Of a stretch of 43,992 bases of DNA, positions 25,191-31,787 are shown piece by piece (positions within the stretch are counted from its first letter, which is position 1; each line of letters starts with the position of its first letter). Where the stretch lies: NCBI GenBank assembly GCA_037386965.1, contig JARRLN010000026.1, positions 1-43,992 on the forward strand. The letters run 5' to 3'. The notes below the pieces were generated by a model, which saw only the letters and a list, made by a program, of their open reading frames with translations, was not told the DNA's origin and made no database searches. Position numbers and translations under genes: made by a program. Source of the DNA: Nitrospirota bacterium. Its GTDB lineage: Bacteria > Nitrospirota > Thermodesulfovibrionia > Thermodesulfovibrionales > JdFR-86.

Positions 25191-26458
25191 GCCACTTCTC
25201 CATCGTATGCAGAAACTGCGGGAAGGTCCTCCCGCAGGTCTACTGTGCCTTCTGCGAGCACTGTACGGGCTCCCTCCTGGTCACCCGCTACAAGGAAGCC
25301 CGCTTCCGTGAAGGCGACAGGGCTCGGGGCGTCTGGCGGTTCAACTGGCTGCCGGTGCACTCCCCGCGGGGGATACCCCAGTCCGGGCCGGTGGTCTACC
25401 GCTCGGAGGGCCTTGCCCGGCGGCTGGGCCTCCGGGAGCTCTGGGTCGCCTTTAACGGGTACTGGCCCGAGCGCGGGGCCCTCATCGAAACCTGCACCTT
25501 CAAGGAGTTCGAGGCGGCCGTGGTGCTGGCCAACGCCCGGGAGAACGGCGTGGCGGGCCTGACGGTGGCCAGCGCGGGCAACACCGCCCGCGCCTTTGCG
25601 CATCTGTCGCAGAAGACGGGCTACCCCGTGACCATCGTGGTGCCCAGCATGTGCCTGCAGGATATGTGGTATCTGGAGACCTCCTCTCTGGTGCCCACCA
25701 TGGTCATCGAGGACGGCGACTACTCCGACGCCATCGACGTGGCCCGCCGGTTCTCCCTGATATCGGGCATGCCGTTCGAGGGTGGGGTGAAGAACGTGGC
25801 CAAGCGTGACGGGCTGGGCATCGTGATGCTGGAGGCGGTCTCGGCCATGGGCAGGATGCCCGGCCACTACGTGCAGGCCGTGGGAAGCGGCGCGGGGGCC
25901 ATAGCAGCCTGGGAGATGTCCGAGCGCTTCCTTCGGGATGGCCGCTTCGACGGCAGGCTGCCCCGGCTTCACCTGGCCCAGAACCTTCCCTTTGCCCCCA
26001 TGAGCAAGGCATGGCAAAGGGGAAACCGGGAAATGGACCCCGCGGACCTGGAGGCCTCGCTCATCGCCTGCATATCCACCCGGGTGCTCTCCTCCCGCTA
26101 CCCGGCCTACGGCGTCAGGGGAGGGGTTTACGACGCGTTGACGGCCACGGGCGGGAACATGTACGCTGTGACAAACGAAGAGATGGCCGAGGCCCGGGAC
26201 CTCTTCGAGGAGTGCGAGGGGGTGGACATCGTGCCGGCGGCGGCGGTGGCCGTGGCCGCCCTGGGGAAGGCCGTCACGCAGGGGGCCATGGGCGACGGGG
26301 AGCCCGTGCTCCTGAACATAACCGGAGGCGGGGAGAAGAGGCTCAAGGAGCAGAAGAAAACCTATGCCGTGGGAGGCGAACGCATCTCCAAGGACATCTC
26401 CGATGCGGGCATCGAGGAACTGCTGTGCGGAGCCCTGAAGAGGAACTCCTCGAGATAA
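25187..26458 (+). CDS. cysteate synthase (threonine synthase paralogue)
   Basis: 423 aa from a GTG overlapping the HdrD stop. A Cys-rich zinc-ribbon-like start (C8, C11, C20, C23, C26) precedes a fold-type II PLP enzyme. The likely PLP lysine is Lys106 in ETCTFKEFEA, and SAGNTARAFA (129-138) is the phosphate/substrate loop. Cysteate synthase of Methanosarcina makes L-cysteate from O-phosphoserine and sulfite as the first step to coenzyme M and evolved from threonine synthase. The assignment over threonine synthase rests on the AGNTARAFA-type loop and, more strongly, on the adjoining sulfopyruvate decarboxylase. The aminotransferase needed in between is not in the window. Confidence 0.8.
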   Translation: MSHFSIVCRNCGKVLPQVYCAFCEHCTGSLLVTRYKEARFREGDRARGVWRFNWLPVHSPRGIPQSGPVVYRSEGLARRLGLRELWVAFNGYWPERGALIETCTFKEFEAAVVLANARENGVAGLTVASAGNTARAFAHLSQKTGYPVTIVVPSMCLQDMWYLETSSLVPTMVIEDGDYSDAIDVARRFSLISGMPFEGGVKNVAKRDGLGIVMLEAVSAMGRMPGHYVQAVGSGAGAIAAWEMSERFLRDGRFDGRLPRLHLAQNLPFAPMSKAWQRGNREMDPADLEASLIACISTRVLSSRYPAYGVRGGVYDALTATGGNMYAVTNEEMAEARDLFEECEGVDIVPAAAVAVAALGKAVTQGAMGDGEPVLLNITGGGEKRLKEQKKTYAVGGERISKDISDAGIEELLCGALKRNSSR

Positions 26459-27564
26459 TCAAGGCCTCGGGGGTGGACCTCCTGCTGACCCTGCCCTGCG
26501 ACCGCGTGAAGGCGTTTATCGGCCTGGCCGACCGCTACCTGTCCCGCCTGCCCCTTACGCGCGAGGAAGAAGGCGTGGGCATCGCCGCGGGGGCCGCTCT
26601 GGCGGGCCGGAGGCCCGCCATGGTGGTGCAGAGCTCCGGGGTGGGAAACATGGTCAACGCCCTCCTGTCCCTCACGCGGTTCTACGAGCTGCCGCTGGCC
26701 CTCTTCATAAGCCATCGGGGGGTGTACAGGGAGGGCATCGCCGCTCAGGTGCCCATGGGCCGGGCCCTTCCGGGCCTTCTCGAGGCCATGCATATCCCCT
26801 TCTCTACCCTCAAGTCCCCCGAAGAGTTTTCCCGGGTCGGGGAGGCGCTCGAGAGCCTCTATCGCGAGGGCCGCATCCATGCCTTTCTCCTGGTCCCTTC
26901 GATCTGGGAGGGCTCGGAGGCCGAGGCCCCCGTGCGTCAGGACCGCCCGTACTGCGAGCCCGCGGAGGTCGGCGCCCGGCCCGCCTGTCCGCCTGCGGGG
27001 ATGAGGCGTTATGAGATTATCCAGGCCCTACGGCCCGCCCTGGAGGGCAACGTCGTGGTCTCGAACCTGGGGGTGCCCTCCAAGGAGCTTTACCACGTGC
27101 TGCCCCAGCCGTCGAACTTCTACATGCTGGGCAGCATGGGCATGGCCACCCCCATCGGCCTGGGGCTGGCTCTTTCCACCCCGGGGCGCGTCTTCGTGAT
27201 AGACGGGGACGGCAGCCTGCTCATGAACCCCGGCACCCTGGCCACGGCCGCCCTGGCCGCGCCGGAGAACCTCACCGTGCTCTGCGTGGACAATGCCTCC
27301 TACGGCTCCACGGGGGAGCAGCCCACCCTGACCGGGACATGCGTGGACCTGGAGGCGGTGGCCCGGGGCATGGGCATAAAGCGGACGGCTCGCGTCTGGG
27401 AGCGGGAGGGCCTCCTTGAGGCTGCGCGGAGGACCGACGGGCCGCTTTTCATCCATGCGCTGGCCCGCCCCGGTAACGCCAGGGTGCCGGACATCCCGCT
27501 TTCGGCCGGGGAGATAAAGGGCCAGCTCATGGGGTTTCTGTCCCGCACACCGAGGGCTTCCTGA
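26425..27564 (+). CDS. comDE: sulfopyruvate decarboxylase, fused alpha and beta domains (ComDE)
   Basis: 379 aa. The N-terminal half is the ComD-like thiamine-PP pyrimidine domain with the activating Glu in LTREEEGVGIAAGAALAG (about residue 48). The C-terminal half is the ComE-like PP domain with GDGSLLMN (261-268) and, 25 residues on, CVDNASYG for Mg2+. The enzyme decarboxylates sulfopyruvate to sulfoacetaldehyde, a coenzyme M precursor. The start is GTG 26425, preceded by GAGG at 7 nt and lying inside the cysteate synthase gene, so the two are coupled. Phosphonopyruvate decarboxylase is the closest alternative, but no PEP mutase gene is present. In Methanocaldococcus the two domains are separate proteins. 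Confidence 0.82.
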   Translation: MRSPEEELLEIIKASGVDLLLTLPCDRVKAFIGLADRYLSRLPLTREEEGVGIAAGAALAGRRPAMVVQSSGVGNMVNALLSLTRFYELPLALFISHRGVYREGIAAQVPMGRALPGLLEAMHIPFSTLKSPEEFSRVGEALESLYREGRIHAFLLVPSIWEGSEAEAPVRQDRPYCEPAEVGARPACPPAGMRRYEIIQALRPALEGNVVVSNLGVPSKELYHVLPQPSNFYMLGSMGMATPIGLGLALSTPGRVFVIDGDGSLLMNPGTLATAALAAPENLTVLCVDNASYGSTGEQPTLTGTCVDLEAVARGMGIKRTARVWEREGLLEAARRTDGPLFIHALARPGNARVPDIPLSAGEIKGQLMGFLSRTPRAS

Positions 27565-27576
27565 AAGAAGAAACCC

Positions 27577-28197
27577 TTACAGCCGCCCGGTTTGCCGGTA
27601 GTCCCTGACGTAGAGCTTGAGAGCGCGTGCGATGAGCCAGTCCAGGGAGACACCGTGCTCTCCAGCTATGGAGATGAGGCTGTCCAGGATTTCCTTCTCC
27701 AGTCCCTCCGGAGACGGGGCTTCCGGGGCCCCTTCTTCTTCTTTTCCTTTCCCTTCCGCGGGCTCTTCCCCGGAGCGCTTCTTCTGCTCCCGGGCCAGCA
27801 GGCGGGTAAGCTCTTGCACGTCGCCCGAGGAGGCCGCCCTCAGCAGCTCTTCGGAAGCGGGGCCCGCGGGCCTCTCTTCGCCGTCCGGCTCGCCGCGGCC
27901 CTCCTTCTTCTCCTTTTTTCCCTTCTTGTGGCCGTGGCGGTCGTGGTGCCCGGAGCCTCCGTGCGCACCGCCTGTGCCCATCACCATTTCGGCCAGCTTC
28001 CGAGCCATGGGGTTATCCGGAAGCTCCTGGTCAAGGAACTCCTCCAGCCGCCCCTGGGCCATGGCGTGGTGCATGTGCTCGGCCAGGAGGTCCGGCCGGC
28101 GGTCCTCTTCGCCCTCGAAATGGCGCTTCCTCCCGAAGGGCCCCTTGCGGGGCGGCTCCGGAAGCTTCCTTTCGCCGGGTTTGTCTTTCTTACTCAT
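27577..28197 (-). CDS. unknown charged, His-rich protein
   Basis: 206 aa. I do not recognise a family. It is dominated by Lys/Glu/Gly, with a HMHHAM segment (about 42-47) and a second basic His stretch GSGHHDRHGHKKGKK (about 81-95). A low-complexity Glu/Pro linker follows (about 140-165), then an ordered C-terminal helix pair ISIAGEHGVSLDWLIARAL. The His clusters could bind metal. It converges on the comDE gene with a 12-nt gap, and a palindrome that may be its operator abuts its start codon. The codon pattern looks like real coding sequence, but function is unknown. Confidence 0.6.
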   Translation of the reverse strand: MSKKDKPGERKLPEPPRKGPFGRKRHFEGEEDRRPDLLAEHMHHAMAQGRLEEFLDQELPDNPMARKLAEMVMGTGGAHGGSGHHDRHGHKKGKKEKKEGRGEPDGEERPAGPASEELLRAASSGDVQELTRLLAREQKKRSGEEPAEGKGKEEEGAPEAPSPEGLEKEILDSLISIAGEHGVSLDWLIARALKLYVRDYRQTGRL

Positions 28198-28211
28198 ACT
28201 AACCAGTTAGT
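28198..28211. promoter_or_regulatory. palindromic operator-like site ACTAACCAGTTAGT
   Basis: A perfect 6-2-6 inverted repeat ends exactly at the start codon of the His-rich protein gene. A TATAAA box stands about 40 nt further upstream on the minus strand. Such short symmetrical sites before one gene are typical targets of TetR-type repressors; the protein that binds here is not known. Confidence 0.45.
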
Positions 28212-28318
28212 TTTTCTTTTCGCATTGAAGCCTTGAAAAAAACTTTATACTCCATGCGCTTTAGGGCATTGATACGTAAACTATATCATGCTGCCGGTAG
28301 TAATAGTCGTTACCCCGT

Positions 28319-29278
28319 TCAGAGCTCGCCCCGCTGGGTGATGAGCCCCTCGCTGTAGTGTTCCCCCTCGCCGTGGATGCGCCTGATGAGGGAGGTATCG
28401 AAAATCTCTTCCAGGCTTGGCTCCCGGTCTATGTAGCCGAGGCGCTTCATGGCGCTTACGAACCGGGCGGTGCAGGCCATGTAGCCCTCGGTAAGCTGGG
28501 TGCAGTAGCGGGGCGAGATGGCCAGGGTCTCCATGATGAAGTTCTCGTCCACCACCCCCACGTGGCCGGCGATGGTGCGGGCGGCCAGGTCCACCTGGGT
28601 GCGGAGAAAGTCCGTTGCCTCTTCGTGGAGCCGGAGGAAGCTTTCGACCCGCTCGGGCTCGCTGGCCAGAAACTCCCCCCTGGCCAGGATGCCGTAGCTG
28701 GGGTTCTCCGGCCAGATGAGGGAAGGGGGATAGAGCACTTTTCCCCGGGCAAACACCATGACGGCCGCGGCCAGGGCCGGGGTACCGAAGGCGGCCTGTA
28801 TGTCGTCCCTGGCCAGCGCATCGACGAGGAAATCGGCCCAGGGGACGTTCTTTACCGTGACATCCTCCCGAAGTCCGTAGTGCTCCAGGGCGTCGGCCAG
28901 GATGACGTCGTGGATGGAGCCCCGTCCGGGCACCCCTATGGCCTTGCCCCTGAGCTGAACGAGCACGTCTCCCAGGTACTCCCTCTCGGGATGGCCCTCA
29001 AGGTCGGCCCGCCCCACCATGACCGTGCCCTCCTCGTGGCCTCCGGCCACGCAGAGGATGTCCGCTCCCCTGGCTATTCCCACGATGGCGGGAGGAAGGC
29101 CCACGTATCCCAGGTCGAGCTTTCCCTCTTCCATGGCCTTGACGATGGCCGGACCGGTCCCGAAGAGCTCCCACTGGGGCTCCTCGCCCAGGTGTTCGGC
29201 TAGGTCCTCCCGGGCCATGAGGAGTATCGCCGTGTGGTAGAAGGTGGAGAGATGCCCTATGCGAAGCGGCCTCGCCAT
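28319..29278 (-). CDS. solute-binding-protein-like (NMT1/SsuA/TauA type) without signal peptide
   Basis: 319 aa. It resembles periplasmic binding proteins of the nitrate/sulfonate/thiamine-precursor class, e.g. GHLSTFYHTAILLM, ELFGTGPAIVKAMEEGKLDLGYVGLPPA and LRGKAIGVPGRGSIHDVIL. The N-terminus MARPLRIGHLSTFYH begins at the first beta strand, so there is no export signal or lipobox and no transporter genes are nearby. It starts 3 nt after the stop of the cobalamin adenosyltransferase gene and is cotranscribed with it. It may be a cytoplasmic ligand-binding or enzyme version of the fold (as with MqnA); the ligand is unknown. Confidence 0.7.
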   Translation of the reverse strand: MARPLRIGHLSTFYHTAILLMAREDLAEHLGEEPQWELFGTGPAIVKAMEEGKLDLGYVGLPPAIVGIARGADILCVAGGHEEGTVMVGRADLEGHPEREYLGDVLVQLRGKAIGVPGRGSIHDVILADALEHYGLREDVTVKNVPWADFLVDALARDDIQAAFGTPALAAAVMVFARGKVLYPPSLIWPENPSYGILARGEFLASEPERVESFLRLHEEATDFLRTQVDLAARTIAGHVGVVDENFIMETLAISPRYCTQLTEGYMACTARFVSAMKRLGYIDREPSLEEIFDTSLIRRIHGEGEHYSEGLITQRGEL

Positions 29279-29281
29279 GCC

Positions 29282-29833
29282 CTAGTACTCTATCCCCTCC
29301 CGCGCCGGAACGCCCGCCCTGGAGGGGTGCTTGATATCCTTCATCTCGGTCACCTGGTCGGCCAGGGCGATGAGCTCTTCCGGTGCGCCCCGCCCCGTAA
29401 GGACCAGTTCGAGCCCCTCGGGCTTCGCCCTCAGGAACTCTTCCGCCTCCTCCATCGTGATGAGGTCCCGGGAGAGGAGGTTGTTGAACTCGTCCAGGAC
29501 GGCGAGGTCGAACCGGGGGAGCATGGCGGCAAGCTCCGCGAGGGCCTCCAGGGCCTCCCGCCGTATCTCGCCGCGGTCGGCTTCGGGGTGGAAGTGGGGG
29601 GAGAGGACCCTCTCGAACCGGATGACCTCGACGCCGATTTCTTTTAATATCTCCGTCTCTCCCCCGGGACCGCTCTTCATGAACTGGGCGAAGAGCACCC
29701 GGAGCCCCCGGCTCCGGGCGCGCACGGCCAGGCCCACGGCGCTCGTGGTCTTTCCCTTGCCGTCCCCTGTATAGACCTGGAGCAGACCCTTATGCAATAG
29801 ACCCCCTGACGTGTCCGTGACGTGCCAAATCAT
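29282..29833 (-). CDS. cobO: cob(I)alamin adenosyltransferase, CobA/CobO/BtuR type
   Basis: 183 aa. The P-loop is YTGDGKGKTTSAVGLA (21-36), followed by LFAQFMKSG, AVLDEFNN and the C-terminal LTGRGAPEELIALADQVTEM and the KHP...G motif typical of this family. It transfers the 5'-deoxyadenosyl group of ATP to Co(I) cobalamin in B12 synthesis or salvage. It is near the corrinoid methyltransferase genes but on the other strand and in a separate unit. The start at ATG 29833 has AAGGA about 14 nt upstream; a TTG about 36 nt later is an alternative. No B12 riboswitch is visible in the 96-nt divergent gap. Confidence 0.93.
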   Translation of the reverse strand: MIWHVTDTSGGLLHKGLLQVYTGDGKGKTTSAVGLAVRARSRGLRVLFAQFMKSGPGGETEILKEIGVEVIRFERVLSPHFHPEADRGEIRREALEALAELAAMLPRFDLAVLDEFNNLLSRDLITMEEAEEFLRAKPEGLELVLTGRGAPEELIALADQVTEMKDIKHPSRAGVPAREGIEY

Positions 29834-29913
29834 CGCGGCAAATCTTTTCCTTAAGGATAACAGAAACGCCGGGCTGGGGAAATGCTCCCCGGCTTCTCGC
29901 CGCGGATACTTTG

Positions 29914-29922
29914 TGATAGACT
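29914..29922 (+). promoter_or_regulatory. candidate extended -10 promoter for the PNPOx-fold gene
   Basis: TGATAGACT (TG at 29914-29915, -10 TAGACT at 29917-29922) ends 7 nt before ATG 29930; the -35 position reads TTCTCG and is weak. The mRNA would be leaderless. Confidence 0.35.
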
Positions 29923-29929
29923 ATGCTCC

Positions 29930-30328
29930 ATGGCACGCGAACCCGAACTCACCAGGGAGAAGCTGGAGGCCCTCTTCAGGGAAGGGGGCACCGGCGTCAT
30001 GACCAGCGCAAGCGCCGAGGGCAGGGTCAACGCGGCCATCTACGCACGCCCCCACGTAACCGAGGAGGGCACCCTGGCCTGGGGCATGACGGAGGGGCGC
30101 ACCCTCCGCAACGTCAAGGAGAACCCCAGCGCCCTGTTTTTGTACATGAACCCCGGCGTGGGATATGCGGGCGTCCGGGTGGCCCTCAGGAGAGAGAGGC
30201 TGGAGACCGCGGGGCCGCTTCTCGATGAGATACGCCAGAGGACGGAGGAGCTGGTGGGCCCCGAGGTGGCCCGCCGGGTGGTCTATGTGGCCTATTTCTC
30301 CGTCACCGAGGTCCGGCCCCTGGTCTGA
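29930..30328 (+). CDS. pyridoxamine 5'-phosphate oxidase-fold flavin-binding protein
   Basis: 132 aa. Sequence around VMTSASAEGRVNAAIYARPHV and LRNVKENPSALFLYMNPG matches small split-barrel FMN-binding proteins of the PNPOx family. The C-terminal half is short, as in proteins annotated only as PNPOx-like, so vitamin B6 synthesis is not implied; a flavin or F420/heme-linked reductase role is possible. The start at 29930 is chosen because a promoter-like -10 lies just before it and the residues upstream do not resemble the family. It is a single gene between divergent cobO and the msrA gene. Confidence 0.78.
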   Translation: MAREPELTREKLEALFREGGTGVMTSASAEGRVNAAIYARPHVTEEGTLAWGMTEGRTLRNVKENPSALFLYMNPGVGYAGVRVALRRERLETAGPLLDEIRQRTEELVGPEVARRVVYVAYFSVTEVRPLV

Positions 30329-30354
30329 GGGCTTCCCTTTTTGCGCGCCCGCGC

Positions 30355-30360
30355 TATAAT
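30355..30360 (+). promoter_or_regulatory. -10 box of the msrA gene
   Basis: A consensus TATAAT ends 9 nt before the ATG at 30370. No good -35 is seen in the expected place. The expected leader is only a few nucleotides long. Confidence 0.4.
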
Positions 30361-30369
30361 GAAAGTCAG

Positions 30370-30984
30370 ATGAAGACGGCAATCTTTGCCTTATTGCTCG
30401 TTGCGGGATTTTTTGCCGCGGCCCGGGCCGGAAGCGAGAAGATGGCCGAAAAGCCGAAGGAGGTCGAGACAGCCACCTTCGCCGGCGGATGTTTCTGGTG
30501 CATGCAGCCGCCCTTCGACAAGGTGCAGGGGGTGCTTTCCACCACCGCGGGCTACACCGGCGGGCAGAAGGACAACCCCACCTACGAAGAGGTCTCCTCC
30601 GGCACGACGGGGCACGCCGAGGCGGTGGAGATAAAGTACGACCCCTCCAAGGTGAGCTACGAAAAGCTGCTGGACATCTTCTGGCACAACATAGACCCTG
30701 TGGCCCGGGACCGGCAGTTCTGCGACGAGGGCTCGCAGTACCGCAGCGCCATCTTCTACCACGACGAGGAACAGAAGCGCCTGGCCGAGAAGTCCAAGGA
30801 GGAGCTTGAGCACTCCGGCCGGTTCGACCGGCCCATCGCCACCCAAATTGTCCCGGCCGGGAAGTTCTGGCCCGCCGAGGAGTACCACCAGGACTACTAC
30901 AAGAAAAACCCCATCCGCTACAAGTTCTACCGCTTCTCGTGCGGGAGGGACAGAAGGCTCAAGGAAATCTGGGGAGGGGACTGA
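30370..30984 (+). CDS. msrA: exported peptide methionine sulfoxide reductase MsrA
   Basis: 204 aa. An N-terminal signal peptide (MKTAIFALLLVAGFFAAARA) is followed by the active site GGCFWC (39-44), with Cys41 as the nucleophile. The MsrA signature continues with TTAGYTGGQKDNPTYEEVSSG, GHAEAVEIKYDPSKVSY and FCDEGSQYRS. It repairs oxidised methionine (S form) in envelope proteins. Resolving cysteines may include Cys121 (QFCDEG) or the C-terminal FSCGRD. Length is normal for a single-domain MsrA without fused MsrB. Confidence 0.95.
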   Translation: MKTAIFALLLVAGFFAAARAGSEKMAEKPKEVETATFAGGCFWCMQPPFDKVQGVLSTTAGYTGGQKDNPTYEEVSSGTTGHAEAVEIKYDPSKVSYEKLLDIFWHNIDPVARDRQFCDEGSQYRSAIFYHDEEQKRLAEKSKEELEHSGRFDRPIATQIVPAGKFWPAEEYHQDYYKKNPIRYKFYRFSCGRDRRLKEIWGGD

Positions 30985-31038
30985 GCCCTCCCGGTGCCGC
31001 TGCCCGTTTCCGTACCCCTCGCAAGCGATGACATGCCG

Positions 31039-31067
31039 TTGACTTCTCCCCGGCGCTGGGGCAGAAT
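31039..31067 (+). promoter_or_regulatory. sigma-70 promoter for the SAM methyltransferase gene
   Basis: TTGACT (31039-31044), a 17-nt spacer and CAGAAT (31062-31067); the -10 ends 9 nt before ATG 31077, which leaves room for a leader of only 2-3 nt. Confidence 0.55.
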
Positions 31068-31076
31068 AGGCGCATC

Positions 31077-31745
31077 ATGGAGAAGCCCTCCGACGAGCAC
31101 CGCGAGACCGGAAGGCGGATGGAGGAGATTTACCGGTCGCTCCCCGAGGGGGAGATCCCCTGGGTCCGGGAGGAGCCGCCGGAGCTTCTGAGAGAGCTTG
31201 TGGAGGCCCACAAGCTCGGCCCCCGCGGGGCCCTGGACATCGGGTGCGGGACCGGCTCCTACTCCCTTTACCTGGCGCGCAAGGGGTTTGACGTGACGGG
31301 GGTGGACGTCTCGTCCTCGGCTATCGAGCGGGCCAAGGAGAAGGCCGCCCAGAGCGGGCTTCCGGTGCGTTTCCTCGCGGCGGACATGGCCGGAGACGTC
31401 CCTGGCCTGACCGGCAGCTTCGATTTCATCCTGGAGTGGATGATCATGCACCACATCCTGCCCCCCGAGCGCCCCCGGTATCTGGCAAACGTCCGCGCCC
31501 TCGCCGGGAAGGGGGCCGGGTATCTCTCGGTGAGCTTCAGCGCGGAGGATACGACGTTCGGCATTCCACCGGAGGGGAAGTGGAGAAAGAGCCCCATGGG
31601 CCCCACGGTATACTGCTCGGGACTGGAGGAGCTGAAGGACTTCTTCGCCCCACAGTTCGAGATAATGGAAAGCCGCGTCGTCGGTATCCCGGGCAGGACG
31701 GACCTCCGGTTCAGGGCCAATTACCTCTGGATGAGGAGGCGCTGA
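31077..31745 (+). CDS. class I SAM-dependent methyltransferase
   Basis: 222 aa. Motif I is ALDIGCGTGSYSLYLA (about 52-67), motif II ends VTGVDVSSSAIERAK, and FDFILEWMIMHHI is the post-II region, all of the Rossmann-type methyltransferase fold. The C-terminal part (TTFGIPPEGKWRKSPMGPTVY) resembles small-molecule methyltransferases such as those acting on thiols, tellurite or polyketide-like substrates. The substrate is not identifiable. It stands alone, convergent with the photolyase gene. Confidence 0.85.
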   Translation: MEKPSDEHRETGRRMEEIYRSLPEGEIPWVREEPPELLRELVEAHKLGPRGALDIGCGTGSYSLYLARKGFDVTGVDVSSSAIERAKEKAAQSGLPVRFLAADMAGDVPGLTGSFDFILEWMIMHHILPPERPRYLANVRALAGKGAGYLSVSFSAEDTTFGIPPEGKWRKSPMGPTVYCSGLEELKDFFAPQFEIMESRVVGIPGRTDLRFRANYLWMRRR

Positions 31746-31787
31746 ACCCAGGGATGAAATGGTGAGCCGGGCAGGGAGATTTTTCCT

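Noticed and set aside
25187-26458. Ordinary threonine synthase
   Set aside because: The fold is shared, but the AGNTARAFA loop and the coupled sulfopyruvate decarboxylase favour cysteate synthase; no homoserine pathway gene is nearby.
26425-27564. Phosphonopyruvate decarboxylase
   Set aside because: Similar fold and motifs, but there is no PEP mutase or other phosphonate gene, and a cysteate synthase lies directly upstream. Not fully excluded without a tree.
29834-29929. Cobalamin riboswitch upstream of cobO
   Set aside because: The divergent gap is only 96 nt and shows no B12-box-like conserved element.
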